DNA from: Ga0077527 sp964531455
Lineage (GTDB): Bacteria > Pseudomonadota > Gammaproteobacteria > Burkholderiales > SG8-41
Direction: 5' to 3'
NCBI GenBank assembly: GCA_964531455.1
Contig: CAZHFZ010000025.1
Location: 1-51,165, forward strand
DNA: 51,165 nt
Shown: piece by piece, positions 30,323-39,497 of the stretch
Numbering within the stretch: position 1 is the first letter of the stretch
Layout of the letters: the number at the start of each line of letters is the position of its first letter
The notes under the pieces: model-generated
Databases searched by the model: none
What the model saw: the letters and a program-made list of their open reading frames with translations, nothing else
Told to the model about the DNA's origin: nothing
Translations under genes and position numbers: made by a program

Positions 30323-31327
30323 ATGCAGATTCTCAAGGTATTGAAGCTGGCGGCGGCTGTCGCAACAGGTTTGATGATTTCCAGCGGCGCTCACGCGCAG
30401 GCGAAACCAAACCCGAAATGGCCGACCAACCTGACGCTGGGCACTGCGTCGGTCGGCGGAACGTATTTTGTTTACGGACAAGTCTGGGCCAGTCTCGTCA
30501 ATGAAAAAATCGGCACTAATATCAGTACCCAGCAAACGCAGGGCCCAAACCAGAACATCATTCTCGCTGACTCCAAGCAGATCGATTTCGGGATGACGAC
30601 AATGGGCGTTGCCCTCCAGGCCTGGGAGGGCAAGGGCGATTGGACCAAGGGCAAGAAGTACAGCAACATCCGCGCGATGTTCCCGATGTATGACACGCCC
30701 TTCCATTTTGTCACTCTGGAAAAATCCGGCATCAAGTCAGTCAGGGATCTCGCTGGTAAGAGGTCCGGCGTGGGCCCTCGTGCCGGCACCTGTGGAACTT
30801 ATTTCCCGTTGATGTTCAAGGCCATCGGCGTTGATACGACGATCCGTAACGGTCAGGCATCCGACATGTCGGCCAATCTTCAGGATGGACTGATCGATGC
30901 GTTTCCGTTCTGTGCCGGGGTTCCGATTGCAGCCTATTCGGAGCTTGAAACCACCAACAAGGTGCGGTTCTTCACATTCACCGATGACGAGCTGAAGAAA
31001 ATCAAGGCAGCTTTGCCGGAGCTTTCTGATTCAGTGATTCCCAAGGGCAGCTACAAGCAGCAGACCGAAGATCACAAAACCGTTGGTCTTTACAACTTTG
31101 CCATCGCCAACAAGGATGTTGCGGACGATCTGGTCTATGCGGTGGTCAAGGCGGTTATGGAAAACAATCCGCAGATGGTGAAAGGGCACGCTGCAGCCAA
31201 GGAAACGCTGCTGCAAAACTGGAACCGCAACGGGTTCCTGCCGTTTCATCCGGGTGCGATTCGTTACTTCAAGGAAAAAGGCATAGACGTGCCGAAGCAT
31301 CTGTTGCCGCCGGAATACAAAGGTTAA
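30323..31327 (+). CDS. TAXI-family TRAP transporter solute-binding protein
   Basis: The 334-residue periplasmic receptor belongs to the TAXI class of TRAP systems, which differ from DctP-type receptors and work with a single fused permease. A signal peptide (LKLAAAVATGLMISSGAHA) precedes LTLGTASVGGTYFVYGQVWASL, the typical TAXI start. FVTLEKSGIKSVRDLAGKRSG and GPRAGTCGTYFPLMFKAIGV also fit. I chose the ATG at 30323 because GAGGAGG lies about 10 bases upstream; an earlier in-frame TTG adds 15 residues before the signal. The partner permease gene starts 91 bases downstream, behind a terminator-like hairpin. The ligand (glutamate- or aromatic-like in other TAXI proteins) is unknown. Confidence 0.95.
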   Translation: MQILKVLKLAAAVATGLMISSGAHAQAKPNPKWPTNLTLGTASVGGTYFVYGQVWASLVNEKIGTNISTQQTQGPNQNIILADSKQIDFGMTTMGVALQAWEGKGDWTKGKKYSNIRAMFPMYDTPFHFVTLEKSGIKSVRDLAGKRSGVGPRAGTCGTYFPLMFKAIGVDTTIRNGQASDMSANLQDGLIDAFPFCAGVPIAAYSELETTNKVRFFTFTDDELKKIKAALPELSDSVIPKGSYKQQTEDHKTVGLYNFAIANKDVADDLVYAVVKAVMENNPQMVKGHAAAKETLLQNWNRNGFLPFHPGAIRYFKEKGIDVPKHLLPPEYKG

Positions 31328-31367
31328 AACAAAATAAAAGGTTTTGAGGTTTTTATTGATCTGCAAC

Positions 31368-31398
31368 CGCACTGCGCGCAAGCACAGTGCGTTTTTTT
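31368..31398 (+). terminator. Rho-independent terminator between TAXI receptor and permease genes
   Basis: CGCACTG and CAGTGCG pair perfectly around a 10-base loop and are followed by seven T. It lies between the receptor stop (31327) and the permease start (31418). Partial termination here would give more receptor than permease mRNA, as is common for binding-protein transporters. Confidence 0.8.
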
Positions 31399-31417
31399 AT
31401 TGCACAAGGGGTAAGGA

Positions 31418-33547
31418 ATGAGCATGCCGGCAAATGAGGAGATCATCAAACCGCCGATGGCCGAGGAGGAGTTTGGCGGCAACAAGCGGACGCTGCGGCA
31501 TTGGGAGGCGGTGCTGCTCGCGGGGTTATGCATCACCTTTACCGCGTTCCACCTGGTTGTGCTGAACATTTATTCCCTGGAACCGCTGTTGTTTCGGGCG
31601 ATACACGTGGGCTGGGGCGGGGCCATCGGCTTCATGCTCTATTCCGCCGGCAGCAGCGCGCGCAAGGACGGGGTGCCATGGTACGACTGGATACTGGTTG
31701 CCGCTTCGTTTGCCTGCGCAATCTATATGACCGTCGAGCTGGACGGTCTGTTGTTTCGGGCGGGCGCCCAGTTCACCACGGGTGATGTACTCACCGGTTT
31801 TGTAGGCACGCTGCTGTTGTTGGAGTTCGGTCGTCGTACCTCAGGTCTGGCACTGCCGATTATTGCCGGCGTGTTCATCATTTACTGCTTTATCGGGCCG
31901 TGGATGCCCGGCGTTCTGGAGCACAAGGGTTTTGAGATTCCCCGTTTCTTTACCTATATCTACAGTGAATACGGGATATTCGGTGTCACTACCCAGGTTT
32001 CGTCGTCCTACATCATTCTTTTTGTTTGTTTTGCCGCGTTCCTTCAGGTGTCCAAGGTCGGCGATTACATCAACGATCTGTGCAATGCCATGTTTGGCTG
32101 GGCCCGCGGCGGTCCCGCCAAGGCTGCTGTTGCGTCCGGTATTTTGTTCGGTTCCATATCAGGTTCGGCGGTAGCCAATGTTGTGGCATCCGGAATGGTG
32201 ACCATCCCGATGATGCGCAAGGTCGGTTACGACAAACCGACAGCGGCAGCGATCGAGGCCACTTCATCAACGGGCGGACAGATCACCCCGCCGGTGCTGG
32301 GGGCCGGTGCGTTCCTGATGGCCGAGATCACGGGGATTCCTTACAGCGAAATCGCGCTGGCTGCGGTGATTCCGGCCGTGTTGTTTTATATCGCTTGCTG
32401 GATACATGTGGATTTGCATGCCATACGCCTCGGGTTGCGCGGGCTGCGCAAGGATGAACTGCCGCCCTTGTTCGAAATGCTCAAGCGTTTATACCTGTTC
32501 TCGCCAATTGTCGTTCTGGTCTGGGCGCTGCTGGCGGGGTATTCCCCTTTCCGTGCCGGCGGGTTGGGCATCCTGACGGCGTTGGTTGTCGGCTGGCTGG
32601 CCATCCGCTTTGGTGATCTTGACCTGCAGGTCGGACAGCGCCAGCCGATGGGGCCGGGTATGGCGTTTGCGGCTGCATTGCTGACGCGTGTGCTGTCGCT
32701 GGTTGCCATCGGTGCGGTTGCAGGTCTGGTGATTTCCTATGTTCCGGATCTGCTTCGGGGGGTGGTCGGGGATTGGGCCGGTTTGCTGGTTGGTCTCGGA
32801 TTGCTGTTTGGGCTCACCATGATGTTTGGGTGGCGCAAGACCCTTGAGGGACTCAACCTTGCCGCTCGTGACACCATCCAGCTGGTCGCAGTGTGTGCCT
32901 GTGCCGGCATCATTGTTGGCGTAGTGGCTTTAACGGGCATCGGCGGGCGGTTCTCGGAATTGATTTTGGGCATTGCCGGCACCAGTCAGCTGATTGCGAT
33001 GATATTCGCCGCAGGCGTTGCGCTGATTCTCGGCATGGGCATGCCGACGACTGCGGCCTATGCCATAGCTGCGGCGGTGATTGCACCGGGCCTGACCAAG
33101 ATCGGGGTGCAGCCGCTGGTGGCGCACCTGTTCATTTTCTACTTTGCGGTCATATCTGCGATCACGCCGCCCGTCGCGCTGGCTTCGTTTGCGGCGGCCG
33201 GGATGTGCAATGCCGATCCCTGGAAAACATCCTGGATTGCACTGAAAATGGGGCTGGCGACATTTCTGGTGCCGTTCATGTTCTATTACAGCCCTTTGCT
33301 TTTGCTTAAAGGCAATCCGGTTGATATCGCCCAGGCGTGTATTACGGCTTCTGTCGGGGTATGGTTTTTGGCGGGATCAACCGAGGGCTGGTTCGGCGGC
33401 CGGTTGGCGATGCCGTTGCGCATTGTGATGTTTGGCGCCGCGTTGTGCCTGATCCATCCTGGGACCATTACCGACCTGGTCGGTCTTGCCATCGGCGTGC
33501 CGATTTACCTGATGCAGCGCATGCGCTTGCGTCGTGCGGCGGTCTAG
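31418..33547 (+). CDS. TRAP transporter fused permease (4TM-12TM)
   Basis: The 709-residue inner-membrane protein joins the small (4TM, DctQ-like) and large (12TM, DctM-like) TRAP subunits, the usual partner of TAXI receptors. About 16-18 hydrophobic segments are visible. Characteristic pieces are GILFGSISGSAVANVVASG, ATSSTGGQITPPVLGAGAF and ILGMGMPTTAAYAIAAAVI, which match DctM gate regions. It uses the sodium or proton gradient to import the ligand delivered by the TAXI receptor upstream. The C-terminal 90 residues add further helices, as in other fused permeases. No other transport gene follows. Confidence 0.96.
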   Translation: MSMPANEEIIKPPMAEEEFGGNKRTLRHWEAVLLAGLCITFTAFHLVVLNIYSLEPLLFRAIHVGWGGAIGFMLYSAGSSARKDGVPWYDWILVAASFACAIYMTVELDGLLFRAGAQFTTGDVLTGFVGTLLLLEFGRRTSGLALPIIAGVFIIYCFIGPWMPGVLEHKGFEIPRFFTYIYSEYGIFGVTTQVSSSYIILFVCFAAFLQVSKVGDYINDLCNAMFGWARGGPAKAAVASGILFGSISGSAVANVVASGMVTIPMMRKVGYDKPTAAAIEATSSTGGQITPPVLGAGAFLMAEITGIPYSEIALAAVIPAVLFYIACWIHVDLHAIRLGLRGLRKDELPPLFEMLKRLYLFSPIVVLVWALLAGYSPFRAGGLGILTALVVGWLAIRFGDLDLQVGQRQPMGPGMAFAAALLTRVLSLVAIGAVAGLVISYVPDLLRGVVGDWAGLLVGLGLLFGLTMMFGWRKTLEGLNLAARDTIQLVAVCACAGIIVGVVALTGIGGRFSELILGIAGTSQLIAMIFAAGVALILGMGMPTTAAYAIAAAVIAPGLTKIGVQPLVAHLFIFYFAVISAITPPVALASFAAAGMCNADPWKTSWIALKMGLATFLVPFMFYYSPLLLLKGNPVDIAQACITASVGVWFLAGSTEGWFGGRLAMPLRIVMFGAALCLIHPGTITDLVGLAIGVPIYLMQRMRLRRAAV

Positions 33548-33598
33548 GGAGTTTGTCGGCATCGCGCCATTCTTGCCCATCCCCAGCGGAAGGCCTTG

Positions 33599-33623
33599 TT
33601 TTTACCGGGATTTTTACCGGTAA
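33599..33623. repeat. Tandem TTTTTACCGG repeats with palindrome upstream of ndk
   Basis: TTTTTACCGG occurs twice (33599-33608 and 33611-33620), and the second copy continues into the palindrome TTACCGGTAA (33614-33623). It lies about 70 bases before ndk, the first gene of the housekeeping block, so it could be an operator or part of the ndk promoter. No known regulator site is recognised. Confidence 0.4.
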
Positions 33624-33694
33624 GTCTCTTTTATTCAAGGCTTTATCGTGTTATCCTTCCGGGTTATCTCAAACTCTGGAAGTAGGGGAATTTT

Positions 33695-34120
33695 ATGGCT
33701 GTCGAACGCACGCTTTCCATCATCAAACCCGATGCCGTCGCCAAAAACGTGATCGGACAGATTTACTCGCGCTTTGAAGGTGCCGGCTTGCGCGTTGTTG
33801 CAGCACGCATGACCCAGTTGTCAAAAGCCCAAGCCGAAGGATTCTACGCGGTGCACAAGGAGCGTCCGTTCTTCGGTGAACTGGTGGCTTTCATGATTTC
33901 CGGTCCGGTGATGATCCAGGTGCTGGAAGGCGAAAATGCAATGCAGAAAAACCGTGACCTGATGGGCGCGACTGATCCGAAGAAGGCCGACAAGGGCACG
34001 ATTCGTGCCGATTTTGCCGACAGCATTGACGCCAACGCCGTTCACGGTTCCGATTCCGCGCAAAACGCGGCCATCGAAATCGCCTACTTTTTCCCCGCGC
34101 TCGAAGTACATTCGCGCTGA
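33695..34120 (+). CDS. ndk: Nucleoside diphosphate kinase
   Basis: Ndk balances nucleoside triphosphate pools by moving the gamma-phosphate through a phospho-His intermediate. The 141-residue protein starts MAVERTLSIIKPDAVAKNVIG and holds the active-site His in DANAVHGSDSAQNA. MIQVLEGENAMQKNRDLMGATDP and the IEIAYFF end are typical of bacterial Ndk. The spacer upstream carries the TTTTTACCGG repeats. It leads the block into rlmN, 27 bases later. Confidence 0.98.
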   Translation: MAVERTLSIIKPDAVAKNVIGQIYSRFEGAGLRVVAARMTQLSKAQAEGFYAVHKERPFFGELVAFMISGPVMIQVLEGENAMQKNRDLMGATDPKKADKGTIRADFADSIDANAVHGSDSAQNAAIEIAYFFPALEVHSR

Positions 34121-34147
34121 GCCGCGTGCTGGACAACCGGGCCAACC

Positions 34148-35281
34148 ATGACTTTCAACCTGCTGGGGCTTAACCGCGACCAGTTCGAGTCATGGTGCTC
34201 GGAGCGGGGCGAGAAACCGTTTCGAGCCCGGCAGATGATGCGCTGGATGCATCAGTCCGGTGTCAGCGATTTTGGCCTGATGTCTGACGTATCCCGCAGT
34301 TTTCGCGAGCAACTGGCCGGCAGTGCGGTCATTGCCGCGCCCGAAGTGCTTCGCGATACAACCGCGCCTGACGGCACCCGTAAATGGCTGTTCAATGTCG
34401 GCACAGGAAATGCCATTGAGGCGGTTTATATTCCCGAAGGCGATGTTGATGAGGAGGCTTCTGCCGAAGGTGTTGCCACGGGACGTCGCTACCGCGGGAC
34501 CTTGTGTATTTCCTCCCAGGCAGGTTGCGCTCTTGAATGTTCATTTTGTTCGACCGGCCGTCAGGGCTTCAACCGCAACCTGACGACTGCGGAAATTGTC
34601 GGCCAGCTCTGGCATGCCAGCCGGAGCCTCTCTCAGTTGCTGGGGATCGAGCGCCCGATCACCAATGTGGTGATGATGGGTATGGGCGAGCCGCTGGCGA
34701 ATTTCGACAACGTCGTCTCCGCCATGCAAGTGATGCTGGATGACCATGCGTACGGCATTTCCCGCCGCCGATTGACGTTGTCGACATCCGGTCTGGTGCC
34801 GGCAATGGATCGGCTGCGTGAGTCCTGCCCTGTGGCATTGGCAGTTTCCCTGCATGCACCCAATGACATGCTGCGCGACCAGCTGGTGCCGATCAACCGG
34901 AAATATCCGATCAGGCAGTTGATGGACGCTTGTATCCGCTACATTGAGAAGGCGCCTCGTGATTTTGTGACCTTCGAGTATGTGCTGCTCGCTGGTGTGA
35001 ATGACAGTGTGGCGCTGGCACGTGAGCTGGTGCAGACCGTAAAACCCGTACCATGCAAGATTAATCTGATCCCGTTCAATCCGTTTCCTGACTCAGGCTA
35101 TGATCGTTCAGCGACACCTGCGATTGCGGCATTCCGCGACGTGCTGCAGCAGGCTGGACTGACGACTACCGTGCGCAAGACGCGCGGTGACACGATTGAT
35201 GCAGCCTGTGGCCAGTTGGCGGGGCAGGTTCACGACCGTACGAAGCGCGTGCAACGTCGACTTCAGGAGAACAGGGCATGA
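34148..35281 (+). CDS. rlmN: 23S rRNA (adenine2503-C2)/tRNA (adenine37-C2) methyltransferase
   Basis: RlmN is a radical-SAM enzyme that adds a methyl group to C2 of A2503 in 23S rRNA and A37 in some tRNAs. The 377-residue protein has the iron-sulfur motif CALECSFC (Cys127, Cys131, Cys134) and the start NLLGLNRDQFESWCSERGEKP. VMMGMGEPLANFDNVVSAM, LTLSTSGLVPAM, and VRKTRGDTIDAACGQLAGQ near the C terminus carry the second methyl-carrier Cys. It overlaps pilW by four bases (ATGA), a linkage common in Proteobacteria. Confidence 0.98.
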   Translation: MTFNLLGLNRDQFESWCSERGEKPFRARQMMRWMHQSGVSDFGLMSDVSRSFREQLAGSAVIAAPEVLRDTTAPDGTRKWLFNVGTGNAIEAVYIPEGDVDEEASAEGVATGRRYRGTLCISSQAGCALECSFCSTGRQGFNRNLTTAEIVGQLWHASRSLSQLLGIERPITNVVMMGMGEPLANFDNVVSAMQVMLDDHAYGISRRRLTLSTSGLVPAMDRLRESCPVALAVSLHAPNDMLRDQLVPINRKYPIRQLMDACIRYIEKAPRDFVTFEYVLLAGVNDSVALARELVQTVKPVPCKINLIPFNPFPDSGYDRSATPAIAAFRDVLQQAGLTTTVRKTRGDTIDAACGQLAGQVHDRTKRVQRRLQENRA

Positions 35282-36096
35282 ATTCGGTTGATCAATTGAA
35301 CCATCTGCGCAAGCTCTGCCTCGCTGCAGTCCTGGGGATTGTGGTACTCCTGCCGGGCTGTGTCGGTGTTGCCAATGAGTCGGCCGATCTGCAGCCGACA
35401 GTCAATACGACCGGCAACGAGAGCCCGGCACGAAATCGTGCGCGTATTCATACTGAATTGGCGGCCGGTTACTTTGAACTCGGTAACTTTGGCGTGGCGC
35501 TGGAAGAGGTCAGGGTTGCCGAACAGGCGGATTCAAGTTACTCGCCGATTTACAACGTTGCAGGTTTGATTTATGCCGCCCTGAAAGATGATCGCCGCGC
35601 CGAAGAAAATTTCAACCGCGCCTTGCGGCTGTCTCCCACTGATTCCGATGTAAATAACAATTACGGCATGTATCTGTGCCAGCGCGGCCGTGAGGCTGAA
35701 GGCATCAAACTGCTGATGGTTGCAGTCCAGAATCCGCTTTATCTCAACCCCGAGCGTTCGTTTGTGAATGCCGGTGTCTGCGCACGCCGTCGCGGTGACA
35801 ACGCTGCGGCTCAGGATTTCTTCCTGCGTGCAATTGCGGCACGCCCGAATCAGCCGCAGGCACTGTTTCAACTGGCTGATCTGTCTTACGCCTCGGCCAA
35901 TTATGCCGGGGCCCAAGGCTATCTGCGCCGGCTGGCGCAGGTGGCACAGGCCAATGCCGAGGTGTTGTGGCTGGGAGTTCGCGTCGAGCGCCGGATGGGA
36001 AATGCCATTGGCGAGGCAAGTTATGCGCAACAGCTGCGCAAGAATTTTCCGGAGTCCAAAGAGGCGGCTGCCCTGCAGGCGGGCCGGTTTGAATGA
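35278..36096 (+). CDS. pilW: Type IV pilus biogenesis/stability lipoprotein PilW
   Basis: PilW (PilF in Pseudomonas) is an outer-membrane-associated lipoprotein needed for secretin assembly and pilus stability. The 272-residue protein has a lipoprotein signal ending LLPGC (Cys28). TPR repeats follow from about residue 55, with HTELAAGYFELGNFGVALEE, YNVAGLIYAALKDDRRAEEN and NNNYGMYLCQRGREAEGIKL. It overlaps rlmN upstream and the rodZ-like gene downstream by four bases each. No other pilus genes are in the window. Confidence 0.95.
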   Translation: MNSVDQLNHLRKLCLAAVLGIVVLLPGCVGVANESADLQPTVNTTGNESPARNRARIHTELAAGYFELGNFGVALEEVRVAEQADSSYSPIYNVAGLIYAALKDDRRAEENFNRALRLSPTDSDVNNNYGMYLCQRGREAEGIKLLMVAVQNPLYLNPERSFVNAGVCARRRGDNAAAQDFFLRAIAARPNQPQALFQLADLSYASANYAGAQGYLRRLAQVAQANAEVLWLGVRVERRMGNAIGEASYAQQLRKNFPESKEAAALQAGRFE

Positions 36097-36938
36097 GTGA
36101 AGTTGACGTATCCGCTGGATCTGAGGTGCCGGCGCCTGAGCAGCGTCCTGGCCGTGTACTTGCAGAAGCGCGCGACAGCCGCAAGCAAACCATTGCAGAG
36201 ATTGCGCAGCAACTGAAACTGTCGACCGGTCAGATCGAGGCGCTCGAAGCAGATGACTATGCGAGGTTGCCCGGCCCTGTGTTTGTGCGCGGTTTCGTGC
36301 GCAACTATGCCCGCCTCATGGAGCTTGATGGCGAGGCGCTGGTTGCCCGGCTTTCGCTGCCATCGGATCCACTTGCAGCGGGTGCCGCGCTCCCGCATTC
36401 ACATAACATCCCGTTTCCGGATGGGCGTGGTCCGCGCTGGCCGATTTATGCGGCGGCGATAGTTGTTCTGGCAGCCATCGTTGTTTTGTTCGAATTCATG
36501 TATTCAAGCACTCCCGCCAGCGTGGATACGGTTCCGGCTCCCCAACCGGACGCTGTTCAGCCCGGGATGACTACGAATCCGCAGGACTTTCCGCCGGCTG
36601 CACCGGTTCAGTTGCCGGCGGCAGAGCCTTCGGCTTCTGCGGCAACCGGGCCTGCCGCAGAACCGGTGGCGACAGTTTCGGTGCCGGCTAAACGTGCAGG
36701 AACCGCTGAAGTGCAAATGGTTTTCGAAAGGCAATCATGGGTCGAGGTTCGCGACCGTGATGACCGGATCGTGTTTTCACAGCTTAACCCCGCAGGTGCC
36801 GTGCATCATGTTCAGGGGCAGGCGCCGCTGAATGTCGTCATCGGCAATGCGAGCGGGGTACGAGTGACTTACAACGGCAAACTGGTAGACCTTGCGCCGC
36901 ACACCCGCGTCGAGGTGGCCCGCCTTACTCTGGACTGA
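36093..36938 (+). CDS. rodZ: RodZ-like HTH and membrane protein (DUF4115)
   Basis: The 281-residue protein has the RodZ layout. A cytosolic helix-turn-helix domain (about residues 18-85, RKQTIAEIAQQLKLSTGQIE and LPGPVFVRGFVRNYARLM) comes first, then one membrane helix (PIYAAAIVVLAAIVVLFEFM, about 113-132). A Pro/Ala-rich periplasmic linker leads to a C-terminal DUF4115 domain (VQMVFERQSWVEVRDRDDRI onward). In E. coli, RodZ ties MreB to the membrane for rod shape. In this position between pilW and ispG the gene is standard for the class. It overlaps pilW by four bases. Confidence 0.93.
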   Translation: MSEVDVSAGSEVPAPEQRPGRVLAEARDSRKQTIAEIAQQLKLSTGQIEALEADDYARLPGPVFVRGFVRNYARLMELDGEALVARLSLPSDPLAAGAALPHSHNIPFPDGRGPRWPIYAAAIVVLAAIVVLFEFMYSSTPASVDTVPAPQPDAVQPGMTTNPQDFPPAAPVQLPAAEPSASAATGPAAEPVATVSVPAKRAGTAEVQMVFERQSWVEVRDRDDRIVFSQLNPAGAVHHVQGQAPLNVVIGNASGVRVTYNGKLVDLAPHTRVEVARLTLD

Positions 36939-36944
36939 CGCAGC

Positions 36945-38210
36945 ATGACTTCCTGCCTTCCGTCACATGGTTCCGCGTTGCGCCGGCACAGCGCTGCTGT
37001 AACTGTCGGCAATGTTGTTGTCGGTGGCGGCTCGCCGATCGTTGTCCAGTCGATGACTAATACCGATACCGCTGACATTGCTGCGACGGTCGAGCAGGTC
37101 GCGGCCCTTGCGCGTGCAGGTTCCGAAGTCGTTCGCGTGACCGTCAACAATGCCGATGCCGCCGCTGCAGTGCCGGTAATCCGCGAGCGTCTCGACAAGC
37201 GGGGTGTGAATGTGCCCCTGGTTGGTGACTTTCATTTCAATGGCCATCGCCTGCTGACACAGCATCCGGCTTGTGCCGAAGCGCTTGCAAAACTGCGCAT
37301 CAACCCGGGAAATGTCGGCAAGGGCGCCAAACGCGATGAACAGTTCGCAACCATGATCGAGTTGGCATGCCGGCTGAACAAGCCGGTACGCATCGGTGTG
37401 AACTGGGGCAGCCTCGACCAGGAACTGCTGGCAAGGATGATGGATGAAAACGGCCGGCTGGCTGAACCGCGCGCGGCAGCGGTAGTCATGAGAGATGCGC
37501 TGGTGACTTCCGCACTGGAAAGTGCACAACAGGCCGAAACCCTCGGTCTTCCGCATGACCGCATCGTTCTTTCCTGCAAAGTCAGCGGAGTGCAGGATTT
37601 AATTTCGGTTTATCGTGATCTGGCGAAACGCTGCGATTACCCGTTGCACTTGGGGCTGACCGAAGCCGGTATGGGTTCGAAGGGTATCGTTGCATCGACT
37701 GCCGCGATGGCGGTGCTGCTGCAGGAAGGTATTGGCGACACCATCCGCGTTTCACTGACGCCGGAGCCTGGCGGCGACCGTACTCGTGAAGTCATCGTCG
37801 CGCAGGAAATGCTGCAGACCATGGGATTGCGCTCTTTTGCGCCACTGGTCATTGCCTGCCCGGGGTGCGGAAGAACCACCAGTACTGTTTTCCAGGAATT
37901 GGCCGATCGCATACAGGGTTACCTCCGGTCACAGATGCCGGAATGGCGTGGTCGTTATCCCGGGGTTGAAGACATGCATGTCGCAGTGATGGGCTGCGTG
38001 GTCAATGGTCCGGGCGAGAGCAAACAGGCCAATATCGGCATCAGCCTCCCGGGTTCCGGCGAGACGCCGGTGGCACCGGTGTTTGTGGATGGCGTGAAGA
38101 CCGTGACACTGAAAGGTGATCACATCGCCGAGGAATTCCAGCGTATTGTTGACCAGTACGTCCGCGATCACTACGGTTCCGCCGGAGTATCGGCGCCGGT
38201 CGAGCGCTGA
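36945..38210 (+). CDS. ispG: 4-hydroxy-3-methylbut-2-en-1-yl diphosphate synthase (flavodoxin)
   Basis: IspG (GcpE) is a [4Fe-4S] enzyme of the MEP isoprenoid pathway, turning MEcPP into HMBPP. The 421-residue protein shows VVVGGGSPIVVQSMTNTDTA near the start, PLVGDFHFNGHRLL and RINPGNVGKGAKRDEQF. The cluster ligands appear in ACPGCGRTTST and VMGCVVNGPGESKQANIG, the second carrying the active-site Glu. It lies between the rodZ-like gene and hisS as in most Betaproteobacteria. Confidence 0.98.
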   Translation: MTSCLPSHGSALRRHSAAVTVGNVVVGGGSPIVVQSMTNTDTADIAATVEQVAALARAGSEVVRVTVNNADAAAAVPVIRERLDKRGVNVPLVGDFHFNGHRLLTQHPACAEALAKLRINPGNVGKGAKRDEQFATMIELACRLNKPVRIGVNWGSLDQELLARMMDENGRLAEPRAAAVVMRDALVTSALESAQQAETLGLPHDRIVLSCKVSGVQDLISVYRDLAKRCDYPLHLGLTEAGMGSKGIVASTAAMAVLLQEGIGDTIRVSLTPEPGGDRTREVIVAQEMLQTMGLRSFAPLVIACPGCGRTTSTVFQELADRIQGYLRSQMPEWRGRYPGVEDMHVAVMGCVVNGPGESKQANIGISLPGSGETPVAPVFVDGVKTVTLKGDHIAEEFQRIVDQYVRDHYGSAGVSAPVER

Positions 38211-38230
38211 ACGGACAGGACGTCAAGGCA

Positions 38231-39493
38231 ATGGCAACCAAGGTGCAGGGCGTACGCGGCATGAATGACGTGCTGCCGGATGATGCGCGCCACTGGGCCT
38301 TTTTTGAGGGCACCGTGCAGCGCTGGCTGCATGCCTACGGATATCGCGAGATTCGCATGCCGATTCTTGAGCGCACCGAGTTGTTTGTGCGTTCAATAGG
38401 GGAAGTCACGGACATTGTCGAGAAGGAGATGTATACCTTCACCGATGAACTCAATGGGGAGCAGTTGACGCTGCGTCCCGAAGGCACGGCGTCATGCGTG
38501 CGTGCCGTGATCGAGCACAATCTGCTTTACCCGGGGCCGCAGCGACTGTGGTATCGCGGCCCGATGTTCCGTCATGAGCGGCCGCAAAAAGGGCGTTACC
38601 GTCAGTTTCACCAGGTCGGTGTCGAGGCGCTGGGCTTTGCCGGACCAGATATTGATGCCGAACACATCCTGATGTGTGCGCGCCTGTGGCGCGACCTCGG
38701 GCTCGACGGCATTACGCTCGAATTGAATTCCCTCGGCTCGGCTGAAGCGAGGGCGCGTTACCGCGCGAAGCTGGTGGTTTATCTGGAAAGCCGGGTCAGC
38801 GAACTGGACGAGGACGCGAAGCGGCGCATGCACAGCAATCCATTGCGCGTCTTGGACAGCAAGAATCCTGCGATGCAGCCGATCATCGAAGCGGCGCCCC
38901 GTCTGGCGGACGACCTCGATGAAGAGTCTGCCCGGGCTTTTGCTGCGCTTCAGGATTCACTCCGGGCTGCAGGGCTGGCATTTCGCATCAATCCGCGCCT
39001 GGTACGCGGGCTGGACTATTACAATGGCACCGTTTTCGAATGGGTAACTGACCGTTTGGGTGCGCAGGGTACCGTATGCGCGGGCGGTCGTTATGACGGG
39101 CTGGTTGAGCAGATTGGCGGCAAACCGGCACCGGCATGCGGTTTTGCGATGGGTGTGGAGCGCCTGCTGGCTTTGCTGGTTGACGGCGGCGTTGAGGTGC
39201 CGGAAATGGTGGCTGACGCCTACATCGTGCGTCAGGGCAGTGCGGCAATGGCCTATGGCGAACTGGCGGCAGAGCGGATGCGTGATGCGGGGCTGGCGGC
39301 CGTCCTGCATTGCGGGGGCGGCAGTTTCAAGTCGCAGATGAAAAAAGCTGATGGCAGTGGCGCCCGGTTTGCAGTAATTATCGGTGACGATGAAGTTAAG
39401 GCCGGCCTGCTGACGGTGAAGCCGCTTCGGGTTGAGCGGGAACAGGTGCGCGTTTCGCTGTCTGAAGCGTGCGAGATCATAAAAATCAGGTAA
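38231..39493 (+). CDS. hisS: Histidyl-tRNA synthetase
   Basis: HisS charges tRNA-His. The 420-residue class II synthetase starts with QGVRGMNDVLPDDARHWAFF and has motif 2 as LWYRGPMFRHERPQKGRYRQFHQ-type sequence, read here as MFRHERPQKGRYRQFHQVG. The histidine-specific loops are GLDYYNGTVFEW and CAGGRYDGLVEQIGGKPAPA, with motif 3 at GFAMGVERLLALL. The C-terminal anticodon-binding domain ends near KPLRVEREQVRVSL. It sits 20 bases behind ispG. The HisS-like regulatory subunit HisZ is encoded separately at 46653. Confidence 0.98.
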   Translation: MATKVQGVRGMNDVLPDDARHWAFFEGTVQRWLHAYGYREIRMPILERTELFVRSIGEVTDIVEKEMYTFTDELNGEQLTLRPEGTASCVRAVIEHNLLYPGPQRLWYRGPMFRHERPQKGRYRQFHQVGVEALGFAGPDIDAEHILMCARLWRDLGLDGITLELNSLGSAEARARYRAKLVVYLESRVSELDEDAKRRMHSNPLRVLDSKNPAMQPIIEAAPRLADDLDEESARAFAALQDSLRAAGLAFRINPRLVRGLDYYNGTVFEWVTDRLGAQGTVCAGGRYDGLVEQIGGKPAPACGFAMGVERLLALLVDGGVEVPEMVADAYIVRQGSAAMAYGELAAERMRDAGLAAVLHCGGGSFKSQMKKADGSGARFAVIIGDDEVKAGLLTVKPLRVEREQVRVSLSEACEIIKIR

Positions 39494-39497
39494 ATCA

